A stretch of DNA of 64,000 bases. Source: Sphingobacterium zeae. GTDB lineage: Bacteria; Bacteroidota; Bacteroidia; Sphingobacteriales; Sphingobacteriaceae. The notes under the pieces are model-generated. The model searched no databases. It saw nothing but the letters and a program-made list of their open reading frames with translations, and was not told where the DNA came from. Each line of letters starts with the position of its first letter. Positions within the stretch are counted from its first letter, which is position 1. Below, piece after piece: positions 10,288 through 18,291 of the stretch. The position numbers and the translations under genes were made by a program. Where the stretch lies: positions 2,232,001 through 2,296,000 of the forward strand of contig NZ_JAUTBA010000001.1 in the NCBI RefSeq assembly GCF_030818895.1, written 5' to 3'.

Positions 10288-11031
10288 TTACATCACTACT
10301 TTGCCGCTAGTTGATTTGTCAACCTGGACATTCTTGGGTTGATTTTTTAATACAATTTTCGCAGATGTAGAAACTTTTCCTTTTAAGTTTTCTTTCACGC
10401 TGAGCATAACATTTGCAGACGAATTTGCTTGTATTTGAGCATTTGTCGCTGTAAAACTACTCATATCAACCGATGCGGATGAGTTGGTGCTCAAATTTAA
10501 ATTTGAAGCATTCCCTGAAATGTTCTGCCTGGATGAACTACTTGCCGAAACCTGCAAATTCTTACTGCTCACTTCGGTTGTTAATTTACTCGAAGAACTT
10601 GTTGCAAGGTTGATGTCATCTGCCACTATTTTCTTCAGAGATACGCTGGCTGAAGACGATACGTCTACAGAAATTTTGTTTGCCTTAATCGTTTCATCCG
10701 TATAGATCGAACTGCTGGATGATGCCGAAAAACGCGTCGGTATCTTGCTCGAGTAGACAGTTACGCGATTGTTTTTCGCATTTCTGATTGAACTGTTTCT
10801 TTTATACTGTACATACAGTGTACCGTTTTTTACAGTCGTTTCGATAAGGGATAAATGTTCGGGATTATCCGCTTCAACAACAACCTCGTTGCGATTCGAG
10901 TGAATATAATCTACACGTAATGAAGTTGCCGATGAAATGCCATCTGGAGCAGTGATTTTGCGTGTTTCTCGTTCTTGTGCCTGAGCTATATATAGAAATG
11001 AAATAAAGGCAATAGTTAAGATTCTTTTCAT
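10288..11031 (-). CDS. Secreted GIN-domain (DUF2807) protein, Ser-rich
   Basis: A 247-residue exported protein starting with a clear signal peptide (KRILTIAFISFLYIAQAQ). The rest fits the putative auto-transporter adhesin head GIN domain (DUF2807), a right-handed beta-helix whose function is unknown. Ser-rich turns (SASSSSS, SSSAS, ATSSSS, SASSSS, TNSSAS, ANSSANV) recur about every 20 residues between roughly 100 and 215, which is the spacing expected of solenoid coils. The gene stands alone, with its own downstream terminator. Confidence 0.82.
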   Translation of the reverse strand: MKRILTIAFISFLYIAQAQERETRKITAPDGISSATSLRVDYIHSNRNEVVVEADNPEHLSLIETTVKNGTLYVQYKRNSSIRNAKNNRVTVYSSKIPTRFSASSSSSIYTDETIKANKISVDVSSSASVSLKKIVADDINLATSSSSKLTTEVSSKNLQVSASSSSRQNISGNASNLNLSTNSSASVDMSSFTATNAQIQANSSANVMLSVKENLKGKVSTSAKIVLKNQPKNVQVDKSTSGKVVM

Positions 11032-11205
11032 TATTTTACTGTTGTTAGTTTAAAATTTTCCCTTTTGTACTATCTTATGTGCTTACACGTACACCTTATT
11101 GTGTAGTATAATAGTAATGCCAAAACTTTAAATCCGTTTAACCTATTGATTACCATTGGTTTTGTTCCTGAGTGCTATTTTTGTTAATGCTCATTTTTGA
11201 ACATA

Positions 11206-11227
11206 CACTGTTCGGTTTCGGACAGTG
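11206..11227. terminator. Hairpin downstream of tenA
   Basis: CACTGT and ACAGTG form a six-bp stem around a ten-base loop, 21 bases past the tenA stop. No T tract follows on the minus strand, so it may protect the 3' end rather than terminate. Confidence 0.35.
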
Positions 11228-11247
11228 GGCTGCTTACCATACTCTTT

Positions 11248-11904
11248 TTACCATACCCTTCTTGTATAGGCTGCTAACCAGAATTGATACTCTAATTGGG
11301 AAGCTGTTATAAATGCTTGTCGCATCTTCTCCCGTTTTGTTGCAGTAGTTTCCGCAGCAATTTTGTCAACGTAATTTTTGGCCTTGATTACTCCCTGCGC
11401 AAAATCGTCACCGCTATACGTTTCTATCCATTTGGAATAGGGATTTCCCTGCGTATTTGCGGTCGACACAATGTGATCTCCAACCTCCTTATAAATCCAA
11501 AAACAAGGGAGTGTTGCCGCCATAGCGACTTCAATGCTCTCAAAGGCACTTACGCTTTTGAGAAAATGGATATAGTGATGGCAGGTTGGCTCAATTTTGC
11601 TGCTGTTGTCTTCAGATGTTAAACCAAATGCTCGAAAGTAATTTTCATGCAGTGCTCTTTCAACAAGAAGTGCATTGCGTCCAAACTCGAAATAGTCCAA
11701 TGCCTGTTGGTAATCTGTGCTTTTAGCACCAATAAAAGCAAGCACGCGACCAAACTCTTCCAAATAAAAAGCGTCCTGCTGCATGTAAAATTGAAATTTA
11801 TCCAGGGGGAGACTACCATCACTAAGCTCAACGATAAATGGCATAGCAAGTATATCTGAATAAATTGGTTTTATAGCATTCCAGGCATGATCAGTCCAGT
11901 TCAT
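11248..11904 (-). CDS. tenA: Aminopyrimidine aminohydrolase / thiaminase II TenA
   Basis: A 218-residue all-helical TenA protein that hydrolyses aminomethyl-HMP, recovering HMP from degraded thiamin. The conserved acidic/aromatic helix FQFYMQQDAFYLEEF and the catalytic-Cys motif ATLPCFWIYKEVG are present, as is the late SQLEYQFW helix. It is the last gene of the TPP-riboswitch operon and its start overlaps the end of thiD by 14 bases. Together with thiM, thiE and thiD it makes a salvage set; de novo genes such as thiC or thiG are not in the window. Confidence 0.93.
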   Translation of the reverse strand: MNWTDHAWNAIKPIYSDILAMPFIVELSDGSLPLDKFQFYMQQDAFYLEEFGRVLAFIGAKSTDYQQALDYFEFGRNALLVERALHENYFRAFGLTSEDNSSKIEPTCHHYIHFLKSVSAFESIEVAMAATLPCFWIYKEVGDHIVSTANTQGNPYSKWIETYSGDDFAQGVIKAKNYVDKIAAETTATKREKMRQAFITASQLEYQFWLAAYTRRVW

Positions 11905-12730
11905 ATTGTATCAGTTTAAGGGGGGTATGGAAGTGATTTAATGGCCCATTTCCTTTGCCAATGCGGAGATCTTTACTTCCCACTATCGCCGCGTGTATAT
12001 AGGACAGTGCGATGTCTACTGCGCGATCGAGAGCAACACCTTGTGCCAACTGGCTCGCAATTGCTGAAGAGAGCGAACAACCGGAACCGTGTGTATTTTT
12101 GCTGTTAATTTTTTGTGACTTGAATTCAATTGGAGGCTTTTGTTGTTGAAATAAGAGCGATGTTAACTCTTGACTCTCGAGATGTCCACCTTTAATCAGA
12201 ACAGATTGACAACCTGCGGCCAGTAAACTATTTCCAGCTTTTTCCATCTTTTGAATAGTATGAATAGGTTCATCGACTAAGACACTCGTTTCATCTAAAT
12301 TTGGTGTAATCAGTGTTGCTAAGGGAAAAAGACGTGTTACGCAGGCCTGAATGGTGTCGTCATGAATAAGTTTGTGCCCACTCGTCGATACCATGACCGG
12401 ATCAAATACGATAGGTCCCTTATACTTTGTTAAATAGTTACTGATAAGTACTACAAGCTCTATATTGTGCACCATGCCTATTTTGATTGCATCGGGATAG
12501 ATATCCTCAAAGATTGCATCCAGCTGGTCTTGTACAACCGAGGTAGGTATCTCATAAATACGTCTCACACCTTGTGTATTCTGAACGGGGAGTGCGGTTA
12601 AAACATTCATGGCATAGCAGCCCAGTGCTGATATCGTTTTGGTATCAGCTTGTATGCCGGCTCCGCCGCTTCCGTCGAATCCCGCTATGCTGAGTACAGT
12701 AGGGACCCTATATTTTTTGTTTTTTGTCAT
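11891..12730 (-). CDS. thiD: Hydroxymethylpyrimidine/phosphomethylpyrimidine kinase ThiD
   Basis: A 279-residue ribokinase-fold enzyme that phosphorylates HMP and then HMP-P to the diphosphate used by ThiE. The N-terminal substrate motif reads GFDGSGGAGIQADTKT and the anion hole GSGCSLSSAIASQLA. Longer starts exist in the frame, but the ATG at 12730 gives a normal N-terminus (MTKNKKYRVPTVLSIAG) and overlaps the thiE stop as ATGA, a typical coupled arrangement. Confidence 0.95.
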   Translation of the reverse strand: MTKNKKYRVPTVLSIAGFDGSGGAGIQADTKTISALGCYAMNVLTALPVQNTQGVRRIYEIPTSVVQDQLDAIFEDIYPDAIKIGMVHNIELVVLISNYLTKYKGPIVFDPVMVSTSGHKLIHDDTIQACVTRLFPLATLITPNLDETSVLVDEPIHTIQKMEKAGNSLLAAGCQSVLIKGGHLESQELTSLLFQQQKPPIEFKSQKINSKNTHGSGCSLSSAIASQLAQGVALDRAVDIALSYIHAAIVGSKDLRIGKGNGPLNHFHTPLKLIQYELD

Positions 12731-13359
12731 TTTAGTAATGCTTTTAATTGTGCACTGGCCTGTCTGGGATCCGCACTTTGACATATGGCCGAAACAACTG
12801 CGATGGAATCTGCTCCCGCGTTCCAAGCTTGTTGTGCGGTTTGGAAATTTATGCTTCCGATCGCAATCAATGGCTTTTCGGTACTATTCCGAAGTTGCTT
12901 TAAACCCGTAATTCCCCATTCAGTAACAGTATCTCTTTTGGTAGGTGTTGAAAAGATGGGACTTACACCGAGGTGGTCGACGAATAACATCTGTTGGCTC
13001 TCTAGCTGTTGCACAGCTTCTATAGACCATCCAATGGTTAATTTATCACCATATTTTTCGCGAATAGCGAGCGGCTGCAAATCATTTTGACCCACATGTA
13101 TTCCCCATGCCTCGATTTGGGCAGCGATTTCTACGGCATCATTGATAACGAGCGGAATACCATAATGATCGGTTAGTTTTTTCAAACGGACGGCTTTATC
13201 CAAAAATGCGGCTGCATCGTCAGCTTTTTCGCGCAATTGAATCAGATCAACTCCACCAATAATAGCCTCTTCGGCGACCTTAAGCCAATTTTTGGGATAA
13301 CAATCCCGCTCGGAGATGACTAAGTACAAAGGATACGGGAAAAGCGGATTAATGTGCAT
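12727..13359 (-). CDS. thiE: Thiamine phosphate synthase ThiE
   Basis: A 210-residue TIM-barrel enzyme that joins HMP-PP with thiazole phosphate to give thiamin phosphate. It shows DLIQLREKADD, IHVGQNDLQP (usually GQDDLP) and PIFSTPTKRDT, the diphosphate-binding loops of the family. The frame is open further upstream, but the ATG at 13359 yields the family-type start MHINPLFPYPLYLVIS and overlaps the end of thiM by 11 bases. Its stop overlaps the thiD start. Confidence 0.95.
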   Translation of the reverse strand: MHINPLFPYPLYLVISERDCYPKNWLKVAEEAIIGGVDLIQLREKADDAAAFLDKAVRLKKLTDHYGIPLVINDAVEIAAQIEAWGIHVGQNDLQPLAIREKYGDKLTIGWSIEAVQQLESQQMLFVDHLGVSPIFSTPTKRDTVTEWGITGLKQLRNSTEKPLIAIGSINFQTAQQAWNAGADSIAVVSAICQSADPRQASAQLKALLK

Positions 13360-14152
13360 ATCGTTTGATCTTGAGACTTGATTGTATACGATCTGCATTG
13401 AGCCGATAGAGTTCGTCATAAAGATGCAATTGCAGGGTACCCGGCCCACTAGCCGATTGGGCTGCGAGCTCTCCAGCCAGGCTCAAGAGGGAGACCCCTG
13501 CGGCAGCAGCTTCAAAATAGCGATCTGTAACAGCTAGGAATGCACCAATGATGGCAGTAGCACTACAGCCAAGTCCCGTCACTTGCGTCATTAATGGGTG
13601 GCCGTTATACACTTCAACCGTGTGTTTTTCCGAAAGGATGTAATCTATGTTTCCAGAAATACAGATGATGGAGCCCGTATGCTGTTGCAATAGCTTTCCA
13701 AACCTGAGCGCATCTTTACTATCCGCGGTGCTGTCAACTCCTTTTGTATTTGGTTGGTTGGAATTGTAAAGCGTTATGATTTCCGATGCATTGCCACGGA
13801 TTACTGTTGGTTTTAGCGCTAGTAGGTTGGAAAGTAGATCATTGCGAAATGCTGATATCCCGGCACCAACAGGGTCCAATACCCACGGTCGTCCGATGGT
13901 ATTGGCGTGTTCCGTAGCGACCAGCATGGCTTCGGCTGTATGTTCACTTAAAGTACCGATATTAATGACGAGCGCTTGTGAAATATCGACAACTTCGCGT
14001 ACTTCCAATGGGCTGTGTACCATTACGGGGGATGCTCCTAAGGCTAAAAGTGCGTTGGCCGTAGTGTTCATCACAACGAGGTTTGTGATGTTATGCACGA
14101 GCGGTTTTTCAATCCTCACCTGCTCCAGTAAATTGATAATAGAATCTTCCAT
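13349..14152 (-). CDS. thiM: Hydroxyethylthiazole kinase ThiM
   Basis: A 267-residue ribokinase-fold kinase that phosphorylates recovered hydroxyethylthiazole. Family features include VHNITNLVVMNTTANALLALGASPVM near the N-terminus, WVLDPVGAG in the middle and the anion-hole TGLGCSATAIIGAFLAV. It is the first gene of the thiM-thiE-thiD-tenA operon and lies about 94 bases after the TPP riboswitch, so the whole salvage operon should be repressed when TPP is plentiful. Confidence 0.96.
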   Translation of the reverse strand: MEDSIINLLEQVRIEKPLVHNITNLVVMNTTANALLALGASPVMVHSPLEVREVVDISQALVINIGTLSEHTAEAMLVATEHANTIGRPWVLDPVGAGISAFRNDLLSNLLALKPTVIRGNASEIITLYNSNQPNTKGVDSTADSKDALRFGKLLQQHTGSIICISGNIDYILSEKHTVEVYNGHPLMTQVTGLGCSATAIIGAFLAVTDRYFEAAAAGVSLLSLAGELAAQSASGPGTLQLHLYDELYRLNADRIQSSLKIKRYAH

Positions 14153-14208
14153 TGTTTTTGCATGTTAAGCTATATTCGTGTGGCTTTGAGGGAAGGAAGA
14201 GCGATGGG

Positions 14209-14236
14209 CTGTGCAGTATAAAGATATGCTGTACAG
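14209..14236 (-). promoter_or_regulatory. Imperfect hairpin downstream of the TPP riboswitch, possible expression platform
   Basis: On the minus strand CTGTACAGCATA and TATACTGCACAG can pair over ten of twelve positions around a short loop, immediately after the aptamer. There is no T tract behind it, so if it is part of the switch the control is more likely translational, or it may be unrelated. Confidence 0.35.
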
Positions 14237-14245
14237 TGGATTGTT

Positions 14246-14321
14246 GCTTTTCCCTACGCCGGTATAAACCGAATCAGGTTCAAAGGGACTATCTCAATTC
14301 TATACAGAATACCCCCAAAGC
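14246..14321 (-). ncRNA. TPP riboswitch (THI element) controlling the thiM operon
   Basis: The minus strand carries the conserved THI-box pieces in order: P1 GCTTT, GGGGGTATTC, TTGAGATA, CCCTTTGAACCTGATTCGG, ATACCGGCGTAGGGA and the closing AAAGC. It binds thiamin diphosphate and sits in the leader of thiM, about 94 bases before the start codon. Confidence 0.95.
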
Positions 14322-14400
14322 CATTCCAAACTTAAACAAAAAAGTGGACTTTTCATATTAAAAGAGGGTGCATCATCATCATGAAAATGAATTGCGCCTT

Positions 14401-15276
14401 TCAGTCGGAACTAATTTCAGTGTATTCATCCGGGGTATAAGTAACTCGCGCAAAATTTTTGGTTAAAAGTTCTGTTTCTAAAATCTTTCCCCCTTGAAAT
14501 TTTAAAAACTTCTCGCGCCAGATCTCATTCTTCCGAAAGAATTGATTGTCTATTTTAAGAAATTGGTGCTCTTTTTCAAATACATGGTACGCAAAATCCA
14601 ACTCTTGGTCGATTCTCAATTCACCTTCTAAACATTTGTGGGTAAACCACAGATTTATTTGAAAGGTGTAAGGGGTATTGTTAGTGAACTGATAGTCCCT
14701 ATAGTTATAAAATACCGTAGCGCCACTACCGAAAGGTAGTACACGGCCATCATCGGGAAAAGGATCAAAAGAGTGGTGGTAGCGTTCGGTGACCGTAAGC
14801 GGGCTATGAAGGACAAGCCAATGGATGAGATTTGATATTTGACAGATTCCACCGCCAATGCCCGCTCGCGCTTCGCCGAAAGAAAGTTCCATTCCAGGCA
14901 GATACCCTTTTTTTGCGGTAGGTAGTCCTACCAATTTACAAAATGAAAAAGTTTCTTGGGGCCTGATCAGAATGCTCGTGATCTGTGACGCTGCAATTTT
15001 CAGATTGGTAACTTTATTGATCTGCAATTGCATGTTGTTTTCGCCCAGTTTTTTTAATAATACAGACTGGTGTTTTTTAACGCGGAAGGGAAGTTTCTCA
15101 GCTAATTTAACAGCCGCGTATTTTTTATCATCCAACAGCCAGCCGGCTTTTCGGTAAATTCTTCGTATGCATACCGCAAGAAAGTAGAGGATTGGATGAC
15201 GTTGACTTAGCAGTATTCTTTTTCTCAATTCGACCTTTTTTGCTTTCAAAATTAATGAAGAAATGTATGTATTCAC
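14401..15276 (-). CDS. VanW family protein
   Basis: A 291-residue protein with the VanW domain; recognisable blocks are QETFSFCKLVG, KGYLPGMELSFGEARAGIGGGICQISNLIHW and HHSFDPFPDDGRVLPFGSGATVFYNYRDY. VanW occurs beside some vancomycin-resistance genes and widely elsewhere, but its function is unknown. The start used is GTG at 15276, giving VNTYISSLILKAKK; a strong AGGAG lies nine bases before it, unusual in a phylum that seldom relies on Shine-Dalgarno sequences. Four 12-base imperfect repeats lie 25-72 bases upstream. No resistance genes are nearby. Confidence 0.88.
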   Translation of the reverse strand: MNTYISSLILKAKKVELRKRILLSQRHPILYFLAVCIRRIYRKAGWLLDDKKYAAVKLAEKLPFRVKKHQSVLLKKLGENNMQLQINKVTNLKIAASQITSILIRPQETFSFCKLVGLPTAKKGYLPGMELSFGEARAGIGGGICQISNLIHWLVLHSPLTVTERYHHSFDPFPDDGRVLPFGSGATVFYNYRDYQFTNNTPYTFQINLWFTHKCLEGELRIDQELDFAYHVFEKEHQFLKIDNQFFRKNEIWREKFLKFQGGKILETELLTKNFARVTYTPDEYTEISSD

Positions 15277-15300
15277 ACTCTTTTTCTCCTTTTTGAAAAG

Positions 15301-15348
15301 TTTGTCCCATGATTTGTCCCACGATTTGCGACACGATTTGTACCCTGG
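15301..15348. repeat. Four 12-bp imperfect tandem repeats upstream of the VanW gene
   Basis: Reading the plus strand the units are TTTGTCCCATGA, TTTGTCCCACGA, TTTGCGACACGA and TTTGTACCCTGG, in direct register. They end 25 bases before the GTG start of the VanW gene, where an operator or a translation-modulating leader could lie. Confidence 0.8.
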
Positions 15349-15487
15349 TTTTGAGGGCTTGCTATCTTTAGTGATTATAAAGGACGGGTTACAACAGCAA
15401 TATCAAGAAATAAACAATAGTCGGATAGATTTTCAGCTTCAAGTTATCATTCATGTGTAGAGATATTGCTGTCGTAGGTTTTGCTAG

Positions 15488-16231
15488 CTAGTTTAACACT
15501 TCTTTCAAAAATAATAACGTATGCGCCCAGGCGCGTTTGGCCATCACTGGATTATACTCTGGAGACTCTGGATTCGTAAACGTATGCCCTGAATTTGCAT
15601 AGGTAACTATTTGCCAGTCTGCTTTTCCTTCATTTAATTCGTTGACCAACCCATCGTAATCTTCTTTGGATACACTTTTATCGTCGGCAGGATGCTCAAC
15701 AAGCACTTTTGTTTTGATAGCACCATTGGGTCTGTTTGCAGATTTGGATAGGCCGCCATGAATACTGACCACTGCATTGACGGGTAAATGCGCTCTTGCG
15801 GCTTCGAGCGCGCCGGTACCTCCAAAACAGTAGCCAATGATAGCAATCTTGTTGGGATCCGCTCCTTCTTTTTTTAGTTGTTCTAATGCTAGCGTGATGC
15901 GATGCTGATAAGCCTTATAGTCGGTTTTATAATGTCCGGCAATTTTCGATGCTGCCGTGTTGTCTGAGGGAATGTTCCCTTCACCGTAAATGTCAGCAAT
16001 GAAAGCAATGTAGCCTTCTTTTTCCAGTTGTAATGCGGCTTGTTTCGCTTCGTTGTCAATTCCCTTCCATGCCGGGAGAATGAGGACAGCTGCTCCTTTT
16101 TTTGCCGTATTGGCGGTAATCAATCCGTTGAGTTTTTGCTCACCATCTTGATACGGAATTTGTTTTAGTTCTTGTGCTTGTGAGGTCATGGTAACCATGG
16201 TAAGCAGCAATAGGGTCATTACTTTTTTCAT
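15488..16231 (-). CDS. Exported dienelactone hydrolase family protein
   Basis: A 247-residue alpha/beta hydrolase with a signal peptide (KKVMTLLLLTMVTMTSQAQ). The nucleophile is Cys in IIGYCFGGTGALEAAR, with Asp in HPADDKSV and His in ANSGHTF, which is the Cys-Asp-His triad of dienelactone hydrolases. Such exported members act on esters or lactones of unknown kind. A longer start at 16264 exists, but the ATG at 16231 places the signal peptide at the N-terminus. It follows the dehydrogenase gene at 16326-17168 in the same direction. Confidence 0.88.
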   Translation of the reverse strand: MKKVMTLLLLTMVTMTSQAQELKQIPYQDGEQKLNGLITANTAKKGAAVLILPAWKGIDNEAKQAALQLEKEGYIAFIADIYGEGNIPSDNTAASKIAGHYKTDYKAYQHRITLALEQLKKEGADPNKIAIIGYCFGGTGALEAARAHLPVNAVVSIHGGLSKSANRPNGAIKTKVLVEHPADDKSVSKEDYDGLVNELNEGKADWQIVTYANSGHTFTNPESPEYNPVMAKRAWAHTLLFLKEVLN

Positions 16232-16325
16232 ATGTAAATAATTTTTCTGACTATGTATTTGCAATCATCGTTACGCTAATATTTATCCTTTTTGATTGGG
16301 CTGTTTTTTGCTCTTGGCAACTGAA

Positions 16326-17168
16326 TCAAGACTTTATAGATTCAATAACGCCAATAACGTCGAGTTGCCCAAAACCGTTTTCATGCGCTTTTCCGTACGT
16401 CTCAAGCAGTGCTTTTAAAAGCGGATAATCCGCGCCAGCCTGTTGGGCCAGCAGGATATCTTTTAGCATAAGATCCAGCGCGAACGCTGGAGCGTAATTT
16501 TCTTCCACAAGCAAAGGCGTTTTCACTTTTGTCGCACCACTGCCGCTGGCACTATCGTTGATAATTTCGAGCATTTGCCCCCGATTAATGCCCAATTTGT
16601 CTGAAAACAGGATCGTCTCCGCAAGCCCTTGATAAATGGTGGATAGAAAATAGTTTATGGCAAGTTTGGCCGAGATCCCCTGGCCATTTTCACCAAGATG
16701 TTTGATCGATTTGCCCATTTTCTCAAGGTAGGGTTTAGCGCGATAAACATGTTCTGATTTGCCACCGACCATAATAATAAGGTTGCCTTCAGCCGCTGGT
16801 TTAGTACTGCCGGCTACAGGTGCATCAATAAAAGCACCGCCTTTTTCTTTTAATTTCGATGCAGTAGAAATGGAGCCTTCGCGCGAGATTGTACTCATAT
16901 CGACAAATAGTTTACCCTTGACATTGCAGTGAAGGATTTTTTCATATACATCGTCGACAGCATCATCATTCGTGAGCATGGAAAATATGATATCACTTTT
17001 ATCGACGAGTTCGGCGATATCTTTACTGATCAAATGCTCTTCAAAACCCACTGTCTTACTGCTGTTTCTGTTAAAAACAGCAAGTGGGTATCCAGCTTTT
17101 AATAGATTTTTAGCCATGGGATAACCCATATTTCCGAGTCCTATAAATCCTAATTTTTCTATCTTCAT
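16326..17168 (-). CDS. NAD(P)-dependent beta-hydroxyacid dehydrogenase (3-hydroxyisobutyrate dehydrogenase-like)
   Basis: A 280-residue oxidoreductase with an N-terminal Rossmann fold (GFIGLGNMGYPMAKNLLKAGYPLAVFNR) and the family substrate motif FIDAPVAGSTKPAAEGNLIIMVGG. The catalytic Lys lies in GQGISAKLAINYFL. The family reduces or oxidises short hydroxy acids such as 3-hydroxyisobutyrate, tartronate semialdehyde or succinic semialdehyde; the substrate cannot be picked from the sequence. The downstream dienelactone hydrolase is 94 bases away and could share a transcript. Confidence 0.9.
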   Translation of the reverse strand: MKIEKLGFIGLGNMGYPMAKNLLKAGYPLAVFNRNSSKTVGFEEHLISKDIAELVDKSDIIFSMLTNDDAVDDVYEKILHCNVKGKLFVDMSTISREGSISTASKLKEKGGAFIDAPVAGSTKPAAEGNLIIMVGGKSEHVYRAKPYLEKMGKSIKHLGENGQGISAKLAINYFLSTIYQGLAETILFSDKLGINRGQMLEIINDSASGSGATKVKTPLLVEENYAPAFALDLMLKDILLAQQAGADYPLLKALLETYGKAHENGFGQLDVIGVIESIKS

Positions 17169-17233
17169 CTAAAAATAAAATGATATGAATACCTTTCGAA
17201 ATTTACTTATAGCTAAAGATACGAATGTTTTGT

Positions 17234-17863
17234 TCAATCCACCAATACTCTTATTTCGTTGCGAAGCAATACAATTTTATCCTCCTGTTCCAGCTTTTTT
17301 AGAATTCGGGAAACAACCACACGGGATGTGTTGAGGTCGGAAGCAATCTCTTGATGGGTGAGGGTGAGTATTCGGTCGTCATTCAGTTTTACCTTCGCCT
17401 GGAGATAGTTCATAATTCTTTCTTCCATATTAGAAAAGGCTAAGCTATCAATGGCTTGTAACATTTCATCCATACGGCTTGAATAGCTTGAGATTATGAA
17501 ATTTCGCCAAGAGGGATATTTTCCCATCCAAAGATTGACAAGTTCGTTGGGAATCATTGCCACCGTAGTTTTTTTCTCAGCACGTGCACGGATTTCACTC
17601 TTTTTATTTCCCAGACAGCAGGCAATTGACATCGTACAGGTTTGACCTTTTTCCAAATAATAGAGCAACAATTCGCCTTTATCTTCATCCTCCCGGACAA
17701 TTTTTATTGCCCCATCTAGGAGAAGGGGCATAGACTTAATGTATTGATTGGTATCGATGATCAGATCACCTTCAAGGAAGGTTTTTATATGCACGTTTTC
17801 AACTATTTCAGCGATTAATTGCGTTTCAAGAATGCCTGTATAAGCTTGTTCTATGGATAACAT
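17234..17863 (-). CDS. Crp/Fnr family transcriptional regulator
   Basis: A 209-residue regulator with an N-terminal cyclic-nucleotide-binding-like beta barrel (about residues 10-125) and a C-terminal winged helix (LTHQEIASDLNTSRVVVSRILKKLEQE). Cysteines at TCTMSIACC lie in the effector domain, but the spacing is not that of an Fnr iron-sulfur cluster. It is transcribed away from the TonB receptor gene across a 428-base gap, and the divergent layout makes that receptor a candidate target; no operator could be read. Confidence 0.92.
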   Translation of the reverse strand: MLSIEQAYTGILETQLIAEIVENVHIKTFLEGDLIIDTNQYIKSMPLLLDGAIKIVREDEDKGELLLYYLEKGQTCTMSIACCLGNKKSEIRARAEKKTTVAMIPNELVNLWMGKYPSWRNFIISSYSSRMDEMLQAIDSLAFSNMEERIMNYLQAKVKLNDDRILTLTHQEIASDLNTSRVVVSRILKKLEQEDKIVLLRNEIRVLVD

Positions 17864-18291
17864 ATTTTTTAAATTAGTTAAAGTTAATTATTTTTTAGGC
17901 TTATTTCAGCTGTTGTGGGAAGAAAACGGGTAGGAGGAAACGACGGATTGAAAGAAATAATTTTCAGTACCCCATGAGTATAGGCTATAAAATCTTTTAT
18001 GTAATTCATAAAGACCGGGAAATGATAAATTTTGATTTATTTAAAACCGACAAAATATTATTCTAATTATTTTTGATATTTTTTCATGAATAGAATGAAT
18101 ATATTGTGTTTATTTTATGTATGCAGTATTTTTATTGAGTCTTTTTGCTGAAAGTTACTGTTATTCTGTTGAAGATTAAAATTTATTTTTTCTATATAGA
18201 GATATGGTACCATATTGGTATTGTTAAAATTAGTTAAAAAGACAATCAATTCCTAATTTTGCGGCACAAAAACAAAACAATCACATCTAAC
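17864..18291. other. AT-rich divergent regulatory region between the Crp-like regulator and the TonB receptor
   Basis: No gene is visible. Near its right end TAATTTTG (18254-18261) fits the Bacteroidota -7 box for the receptor gene, leaving a leader of about 25 bases; no TTTG lies at the expected 19-20 bases upstream. TTAACTTTAACTAA near the left end could serve the regulator. No clear palindrome for a Crp-type protein was found. Confidence 0.5.

Noticed and set aside
14401-15276. Vancomycin resistance locus
   Set aside because: VanW alone carries no resistance; no VanA/B ligase, VanH or VanX gene is nearby.
15301-15348. Short CRISPR-like array
   Set aside because: Units are contiguous 12-mers without spacers, and no cas gene is present.
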